A DNA stretch of 64,000 nucleotides from Struthio camelus (taxonomy: Eukaryota; Chordata; Aves; Struthioniformes; Struthionidae). Below, in pieces: positions 1 to 10,100 of this stretch. Made by a program: the position numbers and the translations under genes. The notes below the pieces were generated by a model. It was given only the letters and a program-made list of their open reading frames with translations, made no database searches and had not been told where the DNA came from. Numbering within the stretch: the first letter of the stretch is position 1; each line of letters begins with the position of its first letter. The stretch lies in assembly GCF_040807025.1 (NCBI RefSeq), contig NC_090982.1, positions 89,591,463-89,655,462 on the forward strand. Reading direction: 5' to 3'.

Positions 1-145
1 GGGCACCAGAGACGTTTATCTTGATGGGATGACGGCCTTGAGCTCTGGCGATCCTATTAGCTGTAAGAACCCAAATCCCAGGTAGGGTCCCTCCAGCAGG
101 AGCCGCCATGTGACCCGGCGCCTTTAAGCCGCTCCTCTTCCGTGC
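1..145. other. Unassigned single-copy sequence at left edge
   Basis: About 145 bases of mixed composition before the repeats begin. No exon or RNA gene is recognisable. By known vertebrate gene order RAX should lie to the left, so this could be RAX upstream DNA, but nothing here proves it. Confidence 0.4.
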
Positions 146-365
146 GACACACGCGCGCACGCACACATGAACACGCACACATGAACACACGCGCACGCAC
201 ATGCACACCTGCACATGAACACGCGCACACGCACGCACACACACGCACACGAACACACACGCATGAACATGCACATGCGTGCGCACACGCACATGAACAC
301 GCACACGAACACACGCGCACACACACATACACACACACACACGTGCACATGCACACCCGTGCGCA
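146..365. repeat. CA/CG-rich microsatellite
   Basis: The stretch is an imperfect run of ACAC, ACACGC and CACATG units, almost entirely alternating purine-pyrimidine. Such DNA can adopt Z-form and is length-variable. It runs almost directly into the minisatellite to its right. Confidence 0.9.
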
Positions 366-389
366 CAGGTACCCGTGCACGCTCCCTCC

Positions 390-1420
390 CGATTTCGGGA
401 CCGCTTCCCCCCGGCAGCCCCCCACGTTGGCAGCCCCTCGGCCCACGGCCCCCCGCCGCCCCGCACCGCTGCCCCACGGCCCCCCACTGCCCCACGGCCT
501 CCACCCACGGCCCCCCGCCAACCCCTGCCCCCCGCACTGCTGCCCCACAGCCCTCTGCTGCCCCACAGCCCCCCGCCAGCCCGCACCGCTGCCCCACGGC
601 TCCCCACCACCCCACGGCCCCCTTGCCGCTCTGCACCACTGCCCCACGGCCCCCCGCTGCCCCACAGCCCCCCACCAGTCCACACCACTGCCCCACAGCC
701 CCCCACCGCTCCACACCACAGCCCCACGGCCCCCCTGCCACTCCGCACCACTGCCCCATGGCCCCGCGGCCCCCCGCCACTCCGCACCACTGCCCCACAG
801 CCCCCTGCCACCACCCCACTGCCCCACGGCCCCACCGCCCCATGCCCCCCCGCCGCTCCGCACCACTGCCCCATGGCCCCCCACCGCCCCATGCCCCTCC
901 GCCGCTCCACACCGCTGCCCCACAGCCCCCTGCCACCACCCCACTGCCCCACGGCCCCACAGCCCCACGGCCCCCTGCCACTCCGCACCACTGCCCCACA
1001 GCCCCCTGCCACCACCCCACTGCCCCACAGCCCCGCGGCCCCCCGCCGCTCCGCACCACTGCCCCACAGCCCCCTGCCACCACCCCACTGCCCCACGGCC
1101 CCACAGCCCCACGGCCCCCCACCGCTCCACACCACAGCCCCACGGCCCCCCTGCCGCTCCACACCACTGCCCCATGGCCCTCACCGCCCCACGGCCCCTC
1201 GCCGCTCCGCACCACTGCCCCACTGCCCCACAGCCCCACAGCCCCACAGCCCCACGGCCCCCCGCCGCTCCACACCGCTGCCCCACAGCCCCCTGCCACC
1301 ACCCCACTGCCCCACGGCCCCACAGCCCCATGGCCCCCTGCCGCTCCGCACCGCTGCCCCATGGCCCCACGGCCCCCCCGCCACCCCACGGCCCCCCGCT
1401 GCCCCCCGCGGCCGCGGCAG
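390..1420. repeat. GC-rich minisatellite, nested ~10 bp and ~75 bp units
   Basis: The basic motif is a C-rich word of about ten bases (variants of CCCCACGGCC and CCCCACAGCC). It is arranged into longer units of roughly 70-80 bp that alternate CTCCGCACCACTGCC and CTGCCACCACCCCACTGCC segments. The longer unit recurs near 900, 970, 1045 and 1260. The minus strand is a dense series of G-runs. Reading frames of 390-513 residues run through it on both strands because the repeat lacks stop codons; these are not genes. Confidence 0.92.
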
Positions 1421-1610
1421 CCCCGTCCCTGCGCCGCAGCCAAGCTCTGGCCGGGCGGCGGGCGCCAGCCCCACGGCGCCCAGCCCTGCGCCGGCTCCGG
1501 TCGCCGCAGCGGCGCCCGAGTCCAGGCTGGTCCCTGGGCAGGGCGGGTGAGCGCGGCTCGGCTCCGGGGCCGCCCCGCGCGGGTCCCCCCACCGCTCCCC
1601 TCCGCCGGCC

Positions 1611-1810
1611 CCGACGTTTTTTTGGAATCTCATTAATCGCTTGTTTGGTGACTCTGATTGCACTTTCTCCTTTGACCCTTTAAACCGTGAAAATGCTGAT
1701 CCTATATGTGCTGACGAATTTAATTAGCTCCGTTAAACCACCAGATGCTTTCAATAAGATTTTCGGGATGTCCCAGGCACATTTTAATTCAGAGGTCGCA
1801 AGCCCGAGAC
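1611..1810. promoter_or_regulatory. Candidate conserved non-coding element (RAX side)
   Basis: An AT-balanced block sits abruptly between GC-rich sequences. It carries homeodomain-type cores, ATTAATC at about 1,632 and TTTAATTAGC at about 1,719. It has no credible reading frame. CPLX4 lies upstream of RAX in vertebrates, so a RAX or CPLX4 enhancer here is plausible. This is inference only; conservation was not measured. Confidence 0.3.
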
Positions 1811-2735
1811 GTGTTTCCTGTGGCACTTGAGAGACGAGCTAGCTCAGCCTGCAACGCGGGGCGCCGGTACGAGACCCCTACCCGGGGCGCACAGCCGCCC
1901 AGGGAGACGGAGTCATCCTCGCTGGCCGGCGGCTGGCAACCCTTGTAGTTACTCTGTGGAAAGACCTGCTCAATCCGCCCGCTGGTCTTTTACCATCAAC
2001 AACCGAAATCCTCATCGTACGAGAGGAGGATGGCCCAAGAGGCAGCTCGGGCCAGAGGCCTTAGGGTTTTAGGCAGAGCGCTAGGGTTTGAGTTAACGCA
2101 TGCCGACTTGGGTGAACGGTCTGATGAAAGGTTTTCTCCGCGACGGCAATTATCTGACGATAAGTCCCCCGGAAAACGTGAAGGAGGTAAACTTGACCAG
2201 GTTTATATTCCTAAGAAAGGAGCAAGGAGGACGAAGAGGAACACGCACCCGTTCTTGGGGACTGCAACGAGGGAAATATTTGACAGCAGCTTTTTACCGC
2301 TTCTTTGCAGTTTGCACTTGAGCAGCCGCTGCCCAGAGAGCTTTTCCAGGGCCGTCCCTCGGCCCAGGCGCCGCGCGCTGCGCCGTGGCGGGGCGGACGG
2401 CCGCGCTGCCGCCATGTCCCCCGGCCTGGCCTCCAGCGCCGGGCGGGAGCTGGGCGGCTGGCTGCCCCGCGGGGACGGGGACGGGGGCGGGTGGCCGTGC
2501 GGGGCCGGGTTGAGCCGGCAGTCCAGATTGCCAAGGACGTTCGTGTGAGCGGAAGAAACCTTTCTGGCCAGCAAGCTAAACCGACCTTCGAGGGTTGCTT
2601 GCCCTTTGCCAGGGCCGCGCCGGCCCCCACGGCGACCCGGAGCAGACTGGGACAGCGGGGTCTGCTGGGCGTCACAGCAGCCCTGCAGCCGCACCGGGAC
2701 ACTCATTTACAAACCCAGCATCCTGCTTATATTAA
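1811..2735. other. GC- and CpG-rich intergenic stretch
   Basis: CpG-dense DNA, strongest at about 2,330-2,530 and 2,590-2,660, where CG dinucleotides are frequent. Frames of up to 172 residues exist on both strands, but none resembles a protein I know and they overlap one another, as expected of GC-rich DNA. It may be a CpG island tied to an unseen promoter, for example an upstream start of RAX or a non-coding RNA. Confidence 0.4.
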
Positions 2736-5344
2736 CAACTAGAACAAGACACAAAGATCAGAGATTTTTGTAGCTTCTGAAGGTTCCTTCTAAGCTTTCC
2801 CTTGCTATGAAACCCCTGTTGGAGGATATATTTTTCTGCTAAACAGCATTGCAGAAATGGGCAGAGCCCCCGTGCAGGAGGCCGCCCTCCCTCCCCTCTG
2901 CACCCCTCCTCGAGGGGAGAGGGACCACCTTCTGCCAACAGTATCAGCAGAAGAAGGCACGCAGGCGGTGCAGCGCGTACACCCCTCCAGCGCTGACCTG
3001 GTTTCCCTCTGCTGCCTGCGCTGCTGCTTCACCCGCCTCCTAACTCGGACAGCAGGAGCAGAGGGGCTGAAGTGATCTGCAGTGGGTTTGCCCTACACGT
3101 TATTTTCACTTCTCATCCGATTTTTAAAATAAGCCTGATATCCAGAAAGATGTGCTGCATGTCCTGTCCCTCCCTCCGAGTCACCAGCAAGTAGAGGAAG
3201 CAAGAGGTTCGCCCGTGTCAACCTTAACACGGACAAGTCTCTCCGCCTCGTCCCTAGTCACCCTTTCTCAAACACCCTTCACATCCCAGCGCTGAGGAAG
3301 CACCTGCGGGCCAGGCTGGGGCTGTGCGCGGTGGTGCTAGACACTGGGGACCTGCAGGAAGAGGCACCCAGAGGACCACCCAGCGGACAGGGAAGGCGGC
3401 AGGACTGACCCCACACAGTCACTCCCTGGCACGCAAACTGTAGGTGCCAGCTCCGTTTTACATCTTGCTCTACATGTACACAAGGACTCTCGCCTTGCTT
3501 TAGCCACTAGCAAATTGGCCACACTCAGGGAATCCAGTACTAGAAATTATCTACCTCTGGCTCTGGAGGCCATCCCAGAGGGGGGGTTTGTTCAGAGCTC
3601 CTCTCCTCAATCCATCAACGTGATCAAAGCAATCTGCACGTGGCTTCTACAGGTCCCGGCCAGTAATTTCCATGTTGCTGCTGATTCCCCAAGTGCTGGA
3701 GGTGAGTCTCGCCGAGTGACTTCTGACTAGGGCGAAGCAGGGAGGGGTCTCGTTCTTCCCTTGGCTCAGCAGCAGAGAGTCCTACTCACTGTCCTTCATC
3801 TCTTCCCAGCCACCTCGGCGGCACACGGTGACGAGCAGGCCTGCAAGGTTGCAGCTGTAATGGGTTGTTTCGGTGCCCGAAACGGGCAGCAGGGCCTGGA
3901 GGCCGTGCTGAGAGCTGCTTGTGCCCGGCAGGTTGCACCATGGGTTGCCTGGGGGCTCCAAGAAATAATACTGCCTGTAATTCTGCGCTTACCATCTTCT
4001 TTTTGTTCAAAATGAAAGTGGTAGCCTCAGGACCCACGCTCCTACCACCCAGAAATGCTGTACACAAGCAGGAGCATTTCAGTGCGTGCCTGGGGAGTGG
4101 TTTCGGGTAGGTTTGTCTGTGCCCTGTGCAGTCCATCGGGGAAAAACCGGCGATCAGCTTGAACTACTAGAAAAGATACTGGTAGAAAACAGACAAAAGA
4201 CATTAAAAAATAGAGGTATTTGCCCAAATAGAGGTATTTGCCCAAATAAAGTAATAAGAACGAACCATATAGGACATAGAGCCATTTGCCGCCCTCCCTG
4301 TTCTGTTGCAGCCATGGAGAAGGGCACCATGATACCCACTGGTGGGAAAACGGGCTTTTTAAGGTTTGGCCAATTTTTTCCAGCCTTTTTTTTTTTTTTC
4401 CCTGTCAAAGAGTCTGTTGTATTTGCTGTGCCAGTGCTGTGGGAGAAGGTAACAGGGCGACCCTCCCCAGCAGCCCGGCGCCCAGTACCCCACCGGAGCA
4501 GGCAAGAGGTAACTTTCCCTCGCCCCGCCGCCCCCGGCCTTGCTGCAGAGGTAGCTTTGCCAAAAAGGAGGATTTGTCCTTCTTTGCCAAGGGAGTAGTA
4601 AAGCAGCGCAGGCATGGCACAGGCTCACATCCTCGCTGAGATCTGCGGGTGTCTGAGCCTTCGTGCTGCAGCCGTGGGCGATGATCCTCCCTGGCCGCGG
4701 GGAGCGCGGGAGCTGCTCTGCCGGGAGCTCGCTGCGCGGGAGCAGCACTGAGCAGGCGTTTGGGGGGGGATGTCGCTTCCCTGGTGCTGCCCGCTGAAAA
4801 CAGCTTTAGCAAGCGCAGGCTGCCGTGTCTCCGCAGCAGTATTACCCCCGCCCAGGAGCCGCGGCTGGAGCTGTGGGCACCCCAGCCTGGAGCAGCCGTC
4901 CAGCTGCCAGCCTTGCTCTGTCCAGGCCTGCAGCGGCGAGAGATGCTGCCTGGGCAGCTGGATGGCACGGCTACGTCCTCTCAGGGCGAGAAGGACTAAT
5001 GCAGGCAATAAAGGTGTTTGCGAGACATGGGCTAAGTTGCCAGGTACAAAGGCGGGTGTTTTTCCTGTACCTAATACTGGAGACACCCAGTTGTTTCTCT
5101 CTTAGGACCTCTACAACCCCCAGGAGATCTCCCTTCAGTGGTGGGACCCTCCAGAAAGCTGGTCAGCAGGACAGCCCAAGAGGCTCTCAGCAAAGCACTG
5201 CAGATCACTGGGGCTTGGCAGAGCCACCCCCGTTCCCGGGGCCGGGGCGCGCGACCGAGTCCAGGCAAAGGGGACTCAGCCCAGAGCGGGTCTCTGCTAC
5301 GGCGCGCACTGAGGCAGTTACGTTTGCTCCTTGCAAACCAATAC
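2736..5344. other. Intergenic DNA, nothing recognised
   Basis: No exon, RNA gene or clear transposon was seen. The only internal structure is an 18 bp unit, AATAGAGGTATTTGCCCA, present twice in tandem at 4,209-4,244 and starting a third time. A T-rich run lies near 4,387, and GC-richer patches lie near 4,450-4,900 and 5,220-5,320. Confidence 0.5.
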
Positions 5345-5558
5345 CAGAGAGAGAGAGAGAGAGAGAAAAAGGAAGGAAGGAAGGAGAAAGATGAGTGAAA
5401 GAAAGAAAGGAAGAAAAAGAGAGAGAAAGAAAAAGAAGAAAAGAAAAAGAGAAAAGAAAAGAGAAAAAGGATAAAAGAGAGAGAAAGGAGCGAGAGAGAT
5501 GGAATGAAGGAAGACAAGAAAGAATGAAATAAAAAAAGAACAAGAAGGACAAACCATA
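5345..5558. repeat. Polypurine (GA/GAAA/GGAA) tract
   Basis: About 210 bases are almost all purine on the plus strand: (GA)n, then GGAA and GAAA units. A short (GA)n follows at 5,631-5,651. Long mirror-like polypurine tracts can form intramolecular triplexes and vary in length. Reading frames here encode low-complexity Phe/Ser or Glu/Lys strings and are not genes. Confidence 0.9.
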
Positions 5559-5567
5559 TTTAGTGCA

Positions 5568-5573
5568 TTTATT
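5568..5573 (-). terminator. CPLX4: Possible CPLX4 poly(A) signal
   Basis: The minus strand reads AATAAA here, about 1.35 kb downstream of the CPLX4 stop codon. It is one candidate among several AT-rich hexamers, and the true cleavage site cannot be fixed from sequence alone. If correct, the 3' untranslated region spans about 5,550-6,919 and includes the TGTC/TC microsatellite. Confidence 0.25.
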
Positions 5574-6770
5574 CATTTCAAATGAATATTTTTACTTGGT
5601 TGGGGGGAGACAGACAGAAAGCAAAAGCAAGCAAGAGAGAGAGAGAGAGACATTTAAAATCTGGTAGGAAGGTGCTACGTGTGCTCATTTGCCAATGTCA
5701 TTCACAGACTAGATCTCAGAGAACTTGTCCTTCATTTTGCCCCACGCGGGCTGCTCGGGCGCCTGGCCCCGCCGGCCGGGTACCCTGCCCGGCACCCACG
5801 TCCGCCGCCGCCGCCGCCGTCTGGCATCAGCCCTGCTGCGTGCCGGCGGCGACCACCACAGCACCCGCCTAAGTTTTCCCCAGGAAAAACCTGAATAACA
5901 GCGAAGAAAATTGTGCCAAACCTGGCACCACTGCTGGTCCCAGGGACTCAGGCCGATCTAACAGCAGGGAAAGCCGTGAGTTTTCTCGGGGTCTAGGTGC
6001 TCTGCCAGGGCAGAGTCTGTCCCAGGTGGGCCACGTTTATGCTTCGGCTTTGTGTGGGTATTTTTAAATGCTTTTAACTCTTACAGTAAATATAGTGAGC
6101 TCATTTTAGCTCGTACCAGTTGTGTGCTGGTACCACAAGCCCCAGATTTTGGCACAAATAGCAGCAAAGCAAAGGGCCACTGCACTGCACTTGCGGACCA
6201 AGGGGCTGCGAAGCTGAAGCAGTCTGGGAAGTCCACGTCGCTCACCACTCGTGGGCCTCTGCTGGTTACCAAGCCTCGGTTTCCTACCAGGCCCTGCTCA
6301 GTTCCACACGTGATAACACTTTGACCCAAACTATATGATTCTATGCTTCAGCTTTTTCCTTATTCTGTATTTAATGCAGAGGTAATCAAAAATAAAATAA
6401 AATTAAAAAAAAAAGATCTTGCAGAAAATTTGAATATTGGTTTTGTTTCAAAATGTTTGGAACAGTTTTTTTTTTAATTACATATATATATATATATTTA
6501 TGTATTTTCTGAAAACAGTATTAAATGAGCGGTAACAGATATGTTGTTATACATCAGAAGCACAATTTTGGTTAGAAAATACATTTAGTAGCATTTCTGA
6601 GGACTTTTTGAAAAAATGAAAAAAGGCACATTTTTTTCCCAAATAGTTGCTTACTAAGCCATTTTTTTCCATGGGGAAAAACATTTTGTTAAAAAAAAAA
6701 AGATGATCAGTTCCAACTTAGCACTAAGCAGTCACAGCACCCAAATGTTGACCCCCCGGAGGTGTCAAAG

Positions 6771-6812
<42 letters not shown>
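6771..6812. repeat. (TGTC)n(TC)n compound microsatellite
   Basis: Five TGTC units pass directly into a run of TC dinucleotides. It lies about 110 bp past the CPLX4 stop codon, so it is probably transcribed in the 3' untranslated region as a GA/GACA repeat. Confidence 0.9.
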
Positions 6813-6813
<1 letters not shown>

Positions 6814-6919
6814 TTTATATTTACATTTGCTGCTGCAGAGCTCAGTGGCGTTCTCTGCTGGCCCTCACCCCGCAGCCCCCATGAGACAAGGTTGAATTCA
6901 CCCAGAGGTGGCATCTCTT

Positions 6920-7147
6920 CTACATCACCGAACATTTCTGCTCAGCAGCCTGCTTCATCTCTGTGAAGGTAGCTTGAGCCTTTTCTTTGAGTGCATCCAT
7001 GTCCATATTCTGAATGTTTTGCAACTGTCCCAGGATAGAGTCCTTGTCCTCTTCCTCCACCTGATCTTCTGCCACCATTTTCTGAAGGTCTTCTGGCAAA
7101 CCAACATCATCTCCAGCCATCTGTATTTGGTTCTCATCCAGTTCACT
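6920..7147 (-). CDS. CPLX4: CPLX4 coding exon 3 (C-terminal, CAAX)
   Basis: A TATCAG acceptor is followed by 75 codons and a TAG stop. The exon starts [20 protein letters not shown] and finishes AEQKCSVM. It contains the acidic EEEDKD run, an amphipathic segment and the prenylation motif. Confidence 0.97.
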   Translation of the reverse strand, partial: SELDENQIQMAGDDVGLPEDLQKMVAEDQVEEEDKDSILGQLQNIQNMDMDALKEKAQATFTEMKQAAEQKCSVM

Positions 7148-10100
7148 CTGATACAAAAACAGAGATAGAAAATAAAAACAATACATGACAGTATTTTCTG
7201 TTTCTGCTAGTCTAGGATCTAAAGCAACTACCCTGATTTCTGCGGGGTGGGAGGGGAGGGGCCTTTAGTAGGAATTGAATCAAATGCACAGACTGTTCAA
7301 TTGAAGTTTTTTAGATGTGACTTATGAATTCAGGGTCTGAACGAGCCCCCATCCAAGCGGTAGGATTCTTCAAAAAAAGGTCAACTGTATTTCTTTGAAG
7401 GGTTTCAGCAGGGTTACAACTGAAGCCATCTGTATCACATGCCTTTTTTGGAAAACTTTCCTGTGATTCCACTACAAGTTACTTTAATTCAGCTTTTTGG
7501 CCCTGATCCACCAAGGACATGCTGCAGGACATACTGTCTAAGCAGTCGTCTGCTCTGCGATTTGGCACATGAGGCGAAAGCTCTAGAGGAACTGCCTGGC
7601 TGCCCTTCCCCTAATTGTCTTGTGGCAATATTTTTGGATATTGGTACCTACTTAAAACCTCCCACCCGCAGCCCCCACCCCCAACCCCATGGATGTGTGG
7701 GTCCTGCTCAGGAGGCGGCAGGGCCTGGTGCACCTCGGTAGAGCTCCCACCACCAGGGTCAGCGCCGTCCCGGCTCAGTGACCTCCCCTAGCAGGAAGAA
7801 CAGCTGAGGCCGAGCTGCAGGTGCATGAGCCATGGGCTGCGCTTGGGCTATCCTCCGCTTCAGCACCAGCTGCTTTGGGCTTTGCAATTTTTATGTGTTT
7901 AAAAAACAACTTCCTCTAGGCCAATTAAGAGATTATACTTTTAAACAAAAAACTACTCTGCGCTCCGCGTGTATGCCCAGATGGTTGTAGTTGTGCATTT
8001 GTAATGCTTACAGGATATACATTAGATCCTGGAAAATGCAGCCCATGTGTCAATTTTGCAGGACTCAAACAAAAAAAAAGAATAAAACTATTGGTATTTC
8101 AGTGGTCTGCTGGAAAACGTCCAGGAGTCAGAAGGACGTGGGTGTTGTTGAGCAGTGCAGGTTAACTTCCTAGAAACCGGCCACTGGAATATCATGCTAG
8201 ATTATCGGTTCCCTCCTCCTAGTTTAGAAAGTCAGCTCACTTTTCCTGCCATTTCTTTTGAGGCAATTGCTGAACTTCTGTTAATTCAACCTACTGATGA
8301 CATTCAGTATTTTATTAGCTCAAAATAAGTATGGAGTTTGCCTGCCAGATCACTTTTTCATTTTTGTTACAGTTGGGGAGATAAAATAATCAGCAATTTT
8401 TAAAAAAAGTGTGAACCTGAGCTACTAAATTACATACATTTTGCTTAACGGGAAATATGGCCCTCTTTCTAATGCAAACCTAACAGCCACTGGGTTTTAT
8501 TTGATTCGTGTTATTGCTTGTCACCTTTTGTATTAGAGGCTGGATCAGCAGGTGAATTCACCATACAGATATCTGTATTGAAATATATGGGTAGCAACAG
8601 GGCTGTAATCCTGAACAGACTCTCTTGCCAGTCAAAAAACCCAGATGCTTTACACACAGGTATACAGCGAGGTCTTAAAAAGTTTATTGCAGCAAGGTCT
8701 CTCACAAACAACACAAACCCTTACGAACGTCACCAGCGTTTTGTTCAATACTGCAACGTCACTCTGGTCACACTCATCTGGAACCCTTTTTTCTACGCCT
8801 CTTTTCGAATTTCATCATGGAGGGTCTTTTTATTGCTTTTGTCTTTCATATACTTTTTGTTCAAAAGCAGGACAAAAAGAGAATGCTCAAACTGTACAAA
8901 ATTTCACATTAAAACAGAAAGCATTTCAGCTTGGAGCCCTACCATTTCAGAAGCTAGACGTACTGCAGGGCTTCTGACGCAAGTCACGTCTGAAAAGCTT
9001 TCCAGGTTTTAAGTGAACACTAACAGGAGCCTGCTAACCAGTTTGGGACTTTACAGTGAAGTATCTTCTACCTAGAACTTCCCAAAAAAACAAAACTCAC
9101 ACAGTTCCAAGAAACTTAGAAAAGAATGAATGGAAAAAATGTCTCTCTCGTCCCTAAACCACATGTCCAAACCGTATCTAGGTCTTCAGTTGGCATCTCT
9201 GGGGCGTGATGAAAAGCAGGGGCTGCCTGGTACATAATCAGAGCACTGTTGCAGCGCTGGTAAGTGGGGTAATAGGAGGACTTAGACAACAAAAGAGGAT
9301 GAAGCCTGGGCATGAGTTTGAGAAAGCGAAAGGAGACAAGGGAAGGACCTGGTTAAGCAATTAAAAGGGCTGAGCGGCCGTAAGAGCTATACCCGCTTGC
9401 TTCCTGCCTGCCTGCTGAAACGCTCTAGCAGTGGGGCTATGTCAATTTTTCAAACAATGGTGATTTTGTTCACATTTTGCGGTGGATTCTGATGGATCCA
9501 GTGCTCATAAGAACGGGATATTTTGACACAGTTCACACATCAAAGATAAGCATTAATGCCTCATTACATCTCCAAAATGAAGCATGACAGCAGCAAAGGC
9601 CTGATATGAATAAGCAGCAATGCTGTCAGCAGGAGGTGTTTTTGCGAGTGAGAGGGGTCCTGGGTTTGCACGAATGAATGAATGTAAGAATGAATGAAAG
9701 CGTGTGCATGAGCATTGGCTGTGTAGTTTTAGGCCTTAGCAAGGAGACGAGCAGACGGCTCTGTTTGACTGCATAGCCGCTGTTCACTGCCATAGATATA
9801 TATTTGCACAATATTACGTTTGTGATGACTGTACTTCTCTTTAACCTGACTTCCCCCATATCTCTTGTGAAAAATATGGGGAGATGTATCATGAGTGTTA
9901 CTGGTGTGTGGCTAAAAGGGGTGAGGCCATCTCTTAACCCCTTCAGCTGTGGGTTGTTGCCATCAGAGTTGTGGGAGCTAGAAACAGCATCCCAATCCGC
10001 AGAAGTACTCTGTATTAACTGTGTAGCATAAGCCATGTGTTAAGCTTTTAATCACCAAGCCCGGCTATCAGAAGGGTTAACTGTTTTGAGAGTCTCCCAA

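Noticed and set aside
57-1683. Overlapping reading frames of 390-513 codons on both strands
   Set aside because: All run through the microsatellite and minisatellite, encode Pro/His/Ala or Gly/Trp/Ala repeats, and persist in several frames because the repeat lacks stop codons.
1980-2040. rRNA-like string (CGTACGAGAGGA) suggesting a 28S fragment
   Set aside because: Only about ten bases match the 28S 3' region and the flanking bases do not follow; chance similarity.
1-6900. RAX coding exons at the left edge
   Set aside because: Expected by gene order, but no homeodomain or OAR-motif translation is present on either strand.
8518-9012. 164-codon plus-strand frame in CPLX4 intron 2
   Set aside because: No recognisable domain, no splice or promoter context, and an overlapping 110-codon frame in the same DNA; within chance length for 15 kb of intron.
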